Shown piece after piece: positions 1 to 6,972 of a stretch of 8,989 bases of DNA. Both the position numbers and the translations under genes were made by a program. The first letter of the stretch is position 1. Each line of letters opens with the position of its first letter. Source of the stretch: an uncultured Bacilli bacterium (GTDB taxonomy: Bacteria > Bacillota_I > Bacilli_A > RF39 > UBA660); the NCBI GenBank assembly GCA_934086255.1, contig CAKOIB010000051.1, forward strand, positions 1 to 8,989, given 5' to 3'. The notes below the pieces were generated by a model. That model was not told the DNA's origin and made no database searches. It was given only the letters and a program-made list of their open reading frames with translations.

Positions 1-12
1 GTATATTTATTA

Positions 13-38
13 AAAAATGAGGATTAAACCTCATTTTT
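13..38. terminator. Bidirectional hairpin terminator at the left edge
   Basis: A perfect 10-bp inverted repeat (13-22 with 29-38, loop ATTAAA) has a GAGG/CCTC core flanked by A and T runs. It would give a stem followed by a U tract in either direction. It probably ends a gene lying left of the window on the plus strand, or separates that gene from the minus-strand units here. The neighbouring gene is not visible, so the direction cannot be decided. Confidence 0.65.
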
Positions 39-318
39 ATTATGTTTTAATTTAGTTTATATTATATTGTACTATGTTGTTCTTTATTTTTATATTTCTT
101 TTTATATATTACTTTATATATTGTTTCATTAGTTTATTATAAATAATTATAAAATTGATTTAATTTATTTTAATCTTGTAATTATTAATATTAATACTTA
201 TTAATTAATTATACATAGTTTTATGTATATTATTATGTACTATAAAATATTATTACTCTCCTACTACTTTTCAATCAAATTAGAATAGGGGAAGTACTTC
301 ATTTTTTTAGATGCTCTA

Positions 319-368
319 ATTTAAATCGAGAAATCAAAAGATGGGTAATTATTCATCTCGATTTAAAT
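319..368 (+). repeat. Nested hairpin repeat, copy 1
   Basis: The ends ATTTAAATCGAG (319-330) and CTCGATTTAAAT (357-368) are exact inverted repeats. Inside, 339-347 pairs with 350-358, and the pairs 344/353 and 345/352 are G-U only if the RNA is read from the plus strand. The two stems share bases 357-358, so a 10-bp outer stem (319-328/359-368) plus the inner stem is the most consistent fold. A 10-base unpaired linker (329-338) sits on the left side. Copy 2 begins 9 bases further on and shares about 40 of the 50 positions. Function unknown; it resembles a small dispersed repeat of the MITE or intergenic-repeat kind. Confidence 0.6.
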
Positions 369-377
369 GCAGTTATT

Positions 378-426
378 ATTTAAATCGGCAAATCAAAAGA
401 TGGATAACTATCCATCTCGATTTAAT
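378..426 (+). repeat. Nested hairpin repeat, copy 2
   Basis: The fold is the same as in copy 1: outer stem 380-387/418-425, a 10-base linker 388-397 containing AAATCAAA, and a perfect inner stem AGATGGATA/TATCCATCT (398-406/409-417). Relative to copy 1 the inner stem has G-C and A-U where copy 1 has two G-U pairs, so pairing is kept while the bases change. Read on the minus strand the inner hairpin is followed by TTTGATTT, giving it a terminator-like look as well. Confidence 0.6.
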
Positions 427-498
427 ATATTTAATGACATATTTTATAATATAAAAAAAATCCATTATTCATAGGAACAATACAACAACTATATGAAA

Positions 499-551
499 AT
501 GGACATTCTTTAAACTTCAATTATGGATATTCTTTAAACTTCAGTTATGGA
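499..551 (+). repeat. 24-base tandem duplication (two copies plus start of a third)
   Basis: Units 499-522 and 523-546 match at 22 of 24 bases, each starting ATGGA and containing TTCTTTAAACTTC. A third unit begins at 547 (ATGGAC) and then diverges. Each unit carries a copy of TAAACTTC, the left arm of the hairpin that closes with GAAGTTTA at 567-574, so the duplication doubles a pairing partner. Confidence 0.75.
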
Positions 552-574
552 CCTGTTCCATACGTAGAAGTTTA
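535..574 (+). other. Two-tier hairpin next to a terminator-like stem
   Basis: TAAACTTC (535-542) pairs with GAAGTTTA (567-574). Inside it TATGGA (546-551) pairs with TCCATA (557-562), leaving a 5-base loop. It is followed directly by a second hairpin (574-600). The copy of TAAACTTC at 511-518 could compete for the same right arm. Seen directly as base pairing; whether the region is transcribed is unknown. Confidence 0.4.
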
Positions 575-608
575 CGAAAGGGGGTAAACTCCCTTTTCGT
601 TCTTATTT
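574..608 (+). terminator. Possible plus-strand terminator hairpin
   Basis: An 11-bp stem (574-584 with 590-600, loop TAAAC) has a GGG/CCC core and two G-U pairs that exist only on the plus strand. It is followed by TCTTATTT, a weak U tract. The asymmetry favours a plus-strand RNA ending here. The upstream transcript would include the hairpin repeats and the duplicated segment, but no convincing plus-strand promoter can be named in such AT-rich sequence. Confidence 0.4.
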
Positions 609-723
609 AATATATCATATTATAACAAAAAAGTCCACTAAAATTGATAATTTTAAATATTAACTACTACTCTATTCTACTTATATTATGAGAGGAAATA
701 GGTGTTCTTATTTTAATTAATAT

Positions 724-757
724 ATAAAAAGATGGATAACCATCCATCTCGATTTAA
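724..757 (-). terminator. Half copy of the hairpin repeat, likely terminator of the HTH gene
   Basis: The inner stem of the repeat is preserved perfectly (730-737/742-749, loop of 4) together with the right flank CTCGATTTAAA, while the left outer arm is missing. On the minus strand the stem is followed by TTTTTATAT and it lies 23 bases beyond the stop codon of the helix-turn-helix gene, which is the right place and form for a factor-independent terminator. It is clearly related to the copies at 319-368 and 378-426. Confidence 0.6.
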
Positions 758-771
758 AATAAAATATATAA

Positions 772-1545
772 TCAAAGCTTTCTAGACATAATTTCTGCTA
801 TTTTTTCAAATACTTCTTTACCATTAGACTCATTTATTGAACTATAGCCAAGTTCTTGCAAAGCTTGCTTTCTTAATGTAAATAATTCTTCAGTTCTACT
901 TAATTTTTCTTCATTTTTTTGAGCTATTTCCATCTCAAGTTTTTTATGTTGTTCTGCAACTTTACTACGTGATGCTCCCCTACTTGAATATAAGTTCATA
1001 GCAGAGTAGATAATACCTTCAAAAATATATTGTTTATCCTCATCATAAATATATTCATTTACATTAGTAATACAATTTATCTTTGCAACATATGCAAGAA
1101 CATACTTTAATTCTTCAAATTGTTCCATTGATTGAAGATAGTTTTGTAAATATTTTAACGTTTTATAATTAATATCATTAGAGGTATCTAAATCAGTTAA
1201 TAACTTTTCTTTTAACAAAACAAATATTTCTGTAAGAAGTGTTTGTTCTTTCTTACCAAGTCCTTTAAAATCAGTCATTTGTTCTTTAATATCATCAACC
1301 ATACCATCATTTATTTTAGACTCTAAAGTTGCAATATATTTTTCATTTACTTTAATACTCTTTAATTCAGATTCATTTTCTACACCTAAAAGAAGCAATA
1401 ATTTATTTTGCTTATCCTTTGGCAGCTCATCAGTACTACTTAAAGCCAAGTAATTGTAAAGCATTTGACGTGAGACTCCTAAAAACTTTGCAACATTTAC
1501 TTTAGAAATACCACTTTCATTTATAATTCTGTTTACTTCGTTCAT
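772..1545 (-). CDS. Helix-turn-helix DNA-binding protein with long helical C-terminal part
   Basis: The 257-residue protein starts with a helix-turn-helix of the Cro/CI or plasmid-repressor kind at about residues 15-33 (VNVAKFLGVSRQMLYNYL), followed by a linker and a largely helical, charged remainder. Residues ~195-230, rich in K, E and Q, look like a coiled coil and suggest a dimer. No membrane segment, signal peptide or enzymatic motif is visible. The ATG is set by a strong ribosome-binding site, GAGGAGGG, six bases upstream. It is transcribed alone from its own consensus promoter, whose spacer holds a palindrome suited to self-repression. It ends in TGA, showing that TGA is a stop in this organism. 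It lies downstream of polC but is separated from it by a terminator. The DNA-binding role is well supported; the regulated genes are unknown, and itself is the best guess. Confidence 0.8.
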   Translation of the reverse strand: MNEVNRIINESGISKVNVAKFLGVSRQMLYNYLALSSTDELPKDKQNKLLLLLGVENESELKSIKVNEKYIATLESKINDGMVDDIKEQMTDFKGLGKKEQTLLTEIFVLLKEKLLTDLDTSNDINYKTLKYLQNYLQSMEQFEELKYVLAYVAKINCITNVNEYIYDEDKQYIFEGIIYSAMNLYSSRGASRSKVAEQHKKLEMEIAQKNEEKLSRTEELFTLRKQALQELGYSSINESNGKEVFEKIAEIMSRKL

Positions 1546-1551
1546 AAAGTA

Positions 1552-1559
1552 CCCTCCTC
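1552..1559 (-). promoter_or_regulatory. Strong ribosome-binding site of the HTH gene
   Basis: GAGGAGGG lies on the minus strand with a six-base spacer to the ATG at 1543-1545. It is nearly full complementarity to the 16S anti-Shine-Dalgarno sequence, and decides the start. Confidence 0.8.
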
Positions 1560-1575
1560 TATCATTTATAATTTA

Positions 1576-1604
1576 ATTTTAGCACTAGTGTAAAGAAATG
1601 TCAA
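1576..1604 (-). promoter_or_regulatory. Sigma-A promoter of the HTH gene
   Basis: The minus strand shows a perfect -35 TTGACA (1599-1604), a 17-base spacer and a -10 TAAAAT (1576-1581), about 30 bases upstream of the start codon. This is the best promoter match in the window. Confidence 0.8.
1579..1594. promoter_or_regulatory. Palindrome in the promoter spacer, candidate operator
   Basis: CACTAGTG (1583-1590) is a perfect palindrome extended by TTTA on the left and TAAA on the right with one extra base. It sits between the -35 and -10 and touches the -10, where a bound repressor would block RNA polymerase. The gene behind it encodes a helix-turn-helix protein, so autoregulation is the natural inference. 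A second ACTAGT palindrome (AACTAGTT, 1629-1636) lies 46 bases further upstream, inside the loop side of the polC terminator. Confidence 0.45.
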
Positions 1605-1620
1605 GTAAATGATACAAAAT

Positions 1621-1660
1621 AAAGAACAAACTAGTTCTAATTCTAAATAATTTGTTCTTT
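1621..1660 (-). terminator. Terminator after polC
   Basis: AAAGAACAAA (1621-1630) and TTTGTTCTTT (1651-1660) form a perfect 10-bp stem with a 20-base loop immediately after the polC stop. On the minus strand the stem runs into TTTATTTTG. The stem is weak in G/C and the loop long, so it is less typical than the other terminators here, but position and symmetry support it. It could work in both directions. Confidence 0.55.
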
Positions 1661-4600
1661 TTACATCATATCAAACAGTGATAATTGACTAGATTCTGGT
1701 AAATCTTTTAATATTCCCATCAATCTCATCTTTTCAATTAAAGTAGAAGATAATTTTCCTCTTTTTTGAAGATCTTCAATACTTAAAAACTCCCCTTTTT
1801 CCCTTTCAATAATAATATTATTTGCAACAGTTCCCCCTAACCCATCTAGTGCTCTAAATGGAGGAATAAGAGTTTTTCTATCCTCATCTATTACAAAGTT
1901 CATTGAATGTGACTTCAATAAATCAACTTGACCAAATCTATATCCTCTAGCGGTCATTTCAAGCGCTACTTCAAGAGTAGATAATAAATCTTGTTCCTTT
2001 ACAGAAAGCCCAAACTTATTTACATTCATTTCATCATACTTTTCCTTAATCGCAGAATATCCTGATGCCATTACTTCAAGATCAAAAGCAAAGCATTTTA
2101 CTGAGAAGAAAGTTGCATAATACTCAATAGCTCTATTAATCTTATACCATGCTATTCTCCAAGCAGCTGATACATAAGCCGTTGCATGAGCTTTAGGAAA
2201 CATGTATTTTATTTTATCACATGAATCAATATACCAATCAGCAATACCTGTTTCTTTAAGTAAAACTTTATAATTATCCCATTTTTCTTTTTCCTTTTTT
2301 TGTTTTCCTTTACGAACCAATTCCATTATTTTAAAAGCATCAATTGGTTTTACCCCATGATTACTTAAATAAACCATAATATCATCACGACACCCAATTA
2401 CTTGACTAAATGGACAAATATTATTTCTTACTAATTCTTGAGCATTACCATTCCACACATCAGTACCATGTGAAAGACCTGATATTTTTACAAGTTCTGC
2501 AAATGTTTTTGGCTTTGTCTCTAAAACTATTCCTATTACAAATCTAGTAAACTCTGGAAGTCCTACACAACCTACTTCACATTCTATTTGCTCTGGTGTT
2601 ACTCCAAGTGCTTTAGTTGAAGAAAACAAACTCATTACTTCTTTATCATCCATTGGTATTGTCGTAGGATCTATTCCAGTAAGATCATATAACATCTTAA
2701 ATATAGTAGGATTATCATGTCCTAGTATATCTAATTTTAATAAACAAGATTCAATATCATGATAATTAAAATGCGTCGTAAACCATTCAGAATCATCAGA
2801 ATCAGCGGGATATTGAAATGGAGTAAAATCATATATATCTTTATAATCTGGAACTACTACTATCCCACCTGGATGTTGTCCTGTTGTTCTTTTAATACCT
2901 GTAACTCCTTTTGCTAAACGTTCTACTTCAAGCATTTTTATATCAGTAATACCTCTATCTTCATAATATCCTTTAACAAAACCAAACGCTGTTTTTTCTG
3001 CAACTGTACCAATTGTTCCAGCACGAAATACGTGATCCTCACCAAAAAGTACTTTAGTATAATTATGCGCAACTGGTTGATAATCTCCAGAAAAATTAAG
3101 ATCTATATCCGGTACTTTATCAGCATTAAATCCTAAGAATGTTGCAAATGGCATATCTTGTCCTTCTTTTTTAAACATTGTACCACATTCACATTTTCTA
3201 TCCGGAAGATCATATCCAGATGGATAATCCTTTCCATATGGTATTCCCTCATCATTATTAAATATAGTCTTTTTACAATTAGGACAAACATAATGAGCAG
3301 GAAGTGGATTTACTTCAGTTACCCCAAGCATTGTAGCAACAAAAGATGAACCTACTGAACCACGAGAACCTACTTGATATCCATCTGAGTTTGATTTTTC
3401 TACTAGCTTTTGAGCAATTAAGTAGATAGTATCAAATCCACCATTAATAATACCATTAAGTTCTTGATCCAATCTTGTTTGAATAAGCTCTGGAAGAGGA
3501 TCTCCATATATAGAATGTGCTTTATTATAACAAATACTTTTTATAGTCTCTTGACTATTTTCAAATCTTGGCGAGAATGGTATACCATGTGTATCTGGTA
3601 TTATTTCTACTTCTTCGACTAGGTCTGCTACTTTATTTGTATTTAAAACTACTATTTCATAAGCCTTATCTTCTCCTAGAAAAGAAAAATCATTTAACAT
3701 CTCATCAGTAGTCCTAAAATACATACTAGGAATATCCTTTATATCCTTTTTATTAAGAGGATGTCTTCCTCCCCCTGGAACTTTTTGATTAACTATTATT
3801 TTTCTATAAATAGTATCTTCCTTATCTAATTGATGCACATCTCCAGTTGCTACAACCATTTTATTTTTAGTTTCTGCTACTTCAATTATCTTTTTAATAT
3901 TTAACAATACTTCTTCATTATTTTTAAAATCATCTAAATCAATCAAATAACTATACACATCAGGAGGTTGTACTTCAACATAATCATAAAAATTCATTAA
4001 ATCCCCAAGTTCTTCTTCACTTTTACTCCTTGCTTGTCTAAATATTTCCCCATTTGCACAACTACTACCAATAAGAAGCCCTTCACGAAGTCTTTCTATT
4101 TCTGAACGCAATATTCTAGGAGTCTTATATAAATATTTAGTATTTGCAAGAGACACTATTTTAAATAGATTTTTTAATCCTACTTGATTTTTTACTAAAA
4201 TATTAATATGAAACAATTCACCAAACTTATGAATATCTTCCTTAGATACTAAATCATCTATTTGATTCATTTTATATATTTGTTTAGCATTTAATTTAAC
4301 CATCATTTTATGAAATATTAACGCAGTTGCCTCAGCATCATAATCTGCTCTATGATGAGCATCCTCATCCCAAGGAATATCATACCTTTTAACAAGTGCA
4401 GAAAGTGAGTGACGAGAAACACCAGACTCCAGTGCACGAGAAAGTTGAAGAGTATCTAAAAGAACATTTTTATACTCACCAAGACCATATTTTTGATAAG
4501 CCATTTCTAAGAATGATGAATCAAACTTAGCATTATGAGCAACCATTGGTAAATCACCATACCACTCAATAAACTCTTTTACTGCTTCTTCCTCACTAGG

Positions 4601-6019
4601 ACAGTCCACTAACATTTCATCTGTTATATTAGTTAGTTTTATAATATGTGGTTGCAATTTAACACCAGGATTAATTAATCTATCAAATCTATCTATTATT
4701 TCACCATTTTTTATTTTAACTGCTCCGATTTCAATGATTGAGTCTCCACCACCGGCATTAAATCCTGTCGTTTCAAAGTCAAATACCACATAAGTATTAT
4801 CCATTAAAACACTCTCATCAGCTCTTTTAACCAAATCAATATCATCATCTATCATCGATAATTCTACACCATATAATATTTTAATCTCATCTTTATGATG
4901 AAACGCCTCAGGAAAAGTTGGAATACCATTATGATCAGTAATAGCTAAAGCCTTATGTCCCCATTTAATAGCCCTTTTAATAAGATTTTTTACATCTACT
5001 ACTCCATCCATTTGACTCATCATAGTATGAGCATGTAATTCTACTCTTTTAACTTCAGCATCATCCATTTTTATTTCTTCTTCTTTTTCAATAAATTCAA
5101 TAGTCCTAGCATTTAATACAAAATCATTATAAAAAGTATTATTTTTTACATAACCATTTATCCTAATCCACATTCCTTCCTTAAACTTAGCAAGTACCTC
5201 TTCATATTCCTCAAAAGAATTAAGAAATATTCTTACATACATACTACTTTTAAAATCAGTAGTCTTTAATGTAAACGAATTAAATCCCTTTTTAGTACTA
5301 GGACTAATTCCAAATATTTGTACTTCAACATTTACATCATTAACCTCATATGTAATAGCACTAAGCGAAGTAATATCCCCTTTTACTTCACCAAAAAGAC
5401 CAGTTTTCCTACGATAATTTGCTCTTTCATATTTAGGTTTAAACTCATTATTATAACTTGGTTTATCGTTAGTACTTTCATTATTATTTTTCTCTACATA
5501 AGAAACATTATTAAAATCATTTTTAATACTATCTTTAATCTCATTTGCTTTTTCTTCATTTAATCTATATTCTAACTCATTAAATCCATAATTCTTTAAA
5601 TATTCATTCATTTCACTAAACTTATTATTTAATATATCTATCTCACTTTTATTATAAACCTCAATATAATAAGTATTATCATCATTCATTAATCTATCAC
5701 TAAATAAATTATAATAAAAATTATTATTATTAGAAAGTACTAACATATTCTTATAATACTCATTAAGTAATTTATAATCTATCTCATCAACACTTATATA
5801 AAGATTATATTTATAATTATTCTTAGTATATTCTTTTAAACACGATAAAAAACAATTAATTGCTTCATATCTAAAATTAGTATTATTTTTAATATAAATA
5901 TCCCATTGTTTTTTTGAATCAATAACTACTATTTTATTTATTGAAGTATTATTAAAGTCTTCATACATAGACTCTGGATAATTAATTTTATCAAGTAAAT
6001 TTTTTATTTTTTCACTCAT
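1661..6019 (-). CDS. polC: DNA polymerase III alpha subunit, gram-positive PolC type
   Basis: This is the main replicative polymerase with built-in 3'-5' proofreading, 1452 residues, the usual length for PolC. Domains in order: variable N-terminal domain (1-~200, Asn/Lys rich); OB fold (~205-310); PHP domain beginning HAHTMMSQMDG (329-339) and ITDHNG (360-365); DEDDh exonuclease inserted in PHP, with DFETTGF (D414, E416), HNAKFD (495-500) and HRADYD (H556, D561); rest of PHP with GDVHQ (726-730); zinc-binding cysteines C912, C915, C943, C945; palm aspartates D971 and D973 (PDIDLNFSGDYQ) and D1097 (KLDILGHD); fingers and C-terminal region; and a beta-clamp-binding QLSLF (1445-1449) near the end. 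All expected catalytic residues are present. Start ATG has AGGGAGGT seven bases upstream. It follows the 281-aa gene by 22 bases, so the two are probably co-transcribed. The common Bacilli neighbours proS and rimP/nusA are absent. Confidence 0.98.
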   Translation of the reverse strand: MSEKIKNLLDKINYPESMYEDFNNTSINKIVVIDSKKQWDIYIKNNTNFRYEAINCFLSCLKEYTKNNYKYNLYISVDEIDYKLLNEYYKNMLVLSNNNNFYYNLFSDRLMNDDNTYYIEVYNKSEIDILNNKFSEMNEYLKNYGFNELEYRLNEEKANEIKDSIKNDFNNVSYVEKNNNESTNDKPSYNNEFKPKYERANYRRKTGLFGEVKGDITSLSAITYEVNDVNVEVQIFGISPSTKKGFNSFTLKTTDFKSSMYVRIFLNSFEEYEEVLAKFKEGMWIRINGYVKNNTFYNDFVLNARTIEFIEKEEEIKMDDAEVKRVELHAHTMMSQMDGVVDVKNLIKRAIKWGHKALAITDHNGIPTFPEAFHHKDEIKILYGVELSMIDDDIDLVKRADESVLMDNTYVVFDFETTGFNAGGGDSIIEIGAVKIKNGEIIDRFDRLINPGVKLQPHIIKLTNITDEMLVDCPSEEEAVKEFIEWYGDLPMVAHNAKFDSSFLEMAYQKYGLGEYKNVLLDTLQLSRALESGVSRHSLSALVKRYDIPWDEDAHHRADYDAEATALIFHKMMVKLNAKQIYKMNQIDDLVSKEDIHKFGELFHINILVKNQVGLKNLFKIVSLANTKYLYKTPRILRSEIERLREGLLIGSSCANGEIFRQARSKSEEELGDLMNFYDYVEVQPPDVYSYLIDLDDFKNNEEVLLNIKKIIEVAETKNKMVVATGDVHQLDKEDTIYRKIIVNQKVPGGGRHPLNKKDIKDIPSMYFRTTDEMLNDFSFLGEDKAYEIVVLNTNKVADLVEEVEIIPDTHGIPFSPRFENSQETIKSICYNKAHSIYGDPLPELIQTRLDQELNGIINGGFDTIYLIAQKLVEKSNSDGYQVGSRGSVGSSFVATMLGVTEVNPLPAHYVCPNCKKTIFNNDEGIPYGKDYPSGYDLPDRKCECGTMFKKEGQDMPFATFLGFNADKVPDIDLNFSGDYQPVAHNYTKVLFGEDHVFRAGTIGTVAEKTAFGFVKGYYEDRGITDIKMLEVERLAKGVTGIKRTTGQHPGGIVVVPDYKDIYDFTPFQYPADSDDSEWFTTHFNYHDIESCLLKLDILGHDNPTIFKMLYDLTGIDPTTIPMDDKEVMSLFSSTKALGVTPEQIECEVGCVGLPEFTRFVIGIVLETKPKTFAELVKISGLSHGTDVWNGNAQELVRNNICPFSQVIGCRDDIMVYLSNHGVKPIDAFKIMELVRKGKQKKEKEKWDNYKVLLKETGIADWYIDSCDKIKYMFPKAHATAYVSAAWRIAWYKINRAIEYYATFFSVKCFAFDLEVMASGYSAIKEKYDEMNVNKFGLSVKEQDLLSTLEVALEMTARGYRFGQVDLLKSHSMNFVIDEDRKTLIPPFRALDGLGGTVANNIIIEREKGEFLSIEDLQKRGKLSSTLIEKMRLMGILKDLPESSQLSLFDMM

Positions 6020-6026
6020 AATAATA

Positions 6027-6034
6027 CCTCCCTA
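6027..6034 (-). promoter_or_regulatory. Strong ribosome-binding site of polC
   Basis: The minus strand reads AGGGAGGT, seven bases before the polC ATG, within the 22-base gap after the upstream gene. No promoter fits in the gap, which supports translation of polC from a shared transcript. Confidence 0.75.
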
Positions 6035-6042
6035 AAAAAGAA

Positions 6043-6888
6043 CTATAGTACTTCGATATCCTCGATTTGTACAGTTCTTATTCTTAAAACTTTTCTTTTA
6101 TTCTTAATTATAAAACCTATAAAAGTAACTAGATCCACATAACCAAGATGATTATCATACGTATAATCATTTATATTAAAGAAAATATTATCCCTTATCA
6201 TATACTTTTGCATATCTTCTTGTTTAACCCCTAAATACATTAACCAATAAGGATAGATTTTTTCTTTTAAAACCCTTAGATTCTTTTTACCCATAGAGTA
6301 TTTAGACTCTTCAGTTACCCTTGTATACAATTCATTAGTAAGAGCAAGCTCTGCTACCGCATCAACTATATCTCTTTCACTTGTTTTAATATTATTTAAA
6401 TCATTTTTTATTATTTTGTACATTAAATAAGTTAGAAAATTATCTTTATCTCTCATACTAACTTTTTTACCAATAGTTATTATATTAGTATTAAAATCAG
6501 TTTCAATAACATCTAGATTTGGATGAACAACACATATTTTATAACTATCACGTGTATCATATCTTAATATATTATTTAAATGTCTCATATATTTTCTTTT
6601 ATTCTCATCCCATATTTGAAGTAATGTATAACGATATTGACTTGTTTCCTTTTTTATTTTTTTAAATATTTGAGATGTTTCAACCAAGTTATAAATAGTA
6701 TCATCATCAGGAATAAAGTCATCAAGTTCTTTTAAAATTATTTCTTTATCTTTATGAACTAAAGTATATTCTTTTTTATGTTCCATCCATAAGTTTTGTT
6801 TTAATTTATGCACTTCCATAGATACCGAAGACTGATATAGTAAGTGCCATATAAGTAAGTGTTTATTTATTATAATATCTAACTTCAT
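6043..6888 (-). CDS. Uncharacterised 281-aa protein upstream of polC
   Basis: I do not recognise the family with confidence. The protein is soluble-looking, with no signal peptide and no clear membrane helix. Recognisable stretches are an N-terminal helical part rich in H, W, L (IWHLLYQSS, ~13-21), the acidic turn FIPDDDTIYNL (58-68), a beta-rich centre (IDT/NIITIGKK, ~125-142), the helix DIVDAVAELALTNELYTRV (173-191), and the conserved-looking YPYWLMYLG (212-220). The arrangement faintly recalls minimal zinc-peptidase folds, but there is no HExxH, so a catalytic role is not claimed. Start ATG is preceded by AGGTG with a spacer of seven bases; the stop is TAG. It is 22 bases from polC, so it is probably in one transcript with it. 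A TATGAT -10-like hexamer lies upstream but without a good -35. Confidence 0.7.
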   Translation of the reverse strand: MKLDIIINKHLLIWHLLYQSSVSMEVHKLKQNLWMEHKKEYTLVHKDKEIILKELDDFIPDDDTIYNLVETSQIFKKIKKETSQYRYTLLQIWDENKRKYMRHLNNILRYDTRDSYKICVVHPNLDVIETDFNTNIITIGKKVSMRDKDNFLTYLMYKIIKNDLNNIKTSERDIVDAVAELALTNELYTRVTEESKYSMGKKNLRVLKEKIYPYWLMYLGVKQEDMQKYMIRDNIFFNINDYTYDNHLGYVDLVTFIGFIIKNKRKVLRIRTVQIEDIEVL

Positions 6889-6937
6889 ACAAAATCACCT
6901 TATATATATAATATCATAATATGAAATAATTAGAAAT

Positions 6938-6972
6938 AAAAAATAAAAAATAATACGAAAAATGTCGTATTA
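6938..6972 (-). terminator. Terminator of the 150-aa gene, overlapping its stop codon
   Basis: TAATACGA (6951-6958) and TCGTATTA (6965-6972) form a perfect 8-bp stem with a 6-base loop. On the minus strand it is followed by TTTTTT A TTTTTT. The right arm contains the TAA stop codon of the gene (6970-6972), so the coding end and the terminator share bases. Confidence 0.75.

Larger units (their letters stand above)
450..587 (+). pseudogene. Startless 45-codon open stretch, possible gene remnant
   Basis: Between an in-frame TAA at 447-449 and a TAA at 585-587 there are 45 sense codons with no ATG, GTG or TTG in frame. The predicted peptide contains two copies of an eight-residue unit ending in SLNF, separated by NYGY, and then PVPYVEVYERG. 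The 24-base duplication is a whole number of codons and the composition is not random-looking, which hints at a former 3' end of a gene. The same bases also form good RNA hairpins, so the open frame may be incidental. I recognise no family. Low confidence. Confidence 0.2.
39..771. other. Long AT-rich non-coding region with repeats
   Basis: No credible complete gene is present in either strand of this stretch. Bases 39-260 are almost pure A/T and I see nothing interpretable there. From about 319 it holds two full copies of a nested hairpin repeat (319-368, 378-426), an open stretch without a start codon (450-587), a 24-base tandem duplication (499-546), two stable hairpins on the plus strand (535-600), and a half copy of the hairpin repeat (726-757) just past the stop codon of the helix-turn-helix gene. 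Bases 610-720 show no clear structure. Confidence 0.7.

Noticed and set aside
291..300. GAAGTACTTC palindrome followed by a T run, as a terminator
   Set aside because: With a realistic loop only three base pairs remain, too few for a terminator.
493..567. Tandem mini-genes (MKMDIL, MDIL, MDLFHT) starting at each ATGGA of the duplication
   Set aside because: They follow automatically from the repeat having ATG and TAA in one frame; none has a ribosome-binding site.
319..757. CRISPR array
   Set aside because: Repeat copies are too few, irregularly spaced (9 bases, then 300), and dominated by internal hairpins; no cas genes are present.
3158..3349. Plus-strand open frame inside polC
   Set aside because: It lies wholly opposite conserved polC coding sequence (zinc-binding and palm region), has no ribosome-binding site and a composition typical of antisense reading.
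5318..5563. Plus-strand open frame opposite the polC N-terminus, hydrophobic translation
   Set aside because: The Ile/Phe-rich product is what antisense of Asn/Lys-rich codons gives; no ribosome-binding site and polC is intact across it.
6043..6888. 281-aa protein as a zinc metallopeptidase
   Set aside because: The fold pattern is faintly suggestive but there is no HExxH or other visible metal-binding motif.
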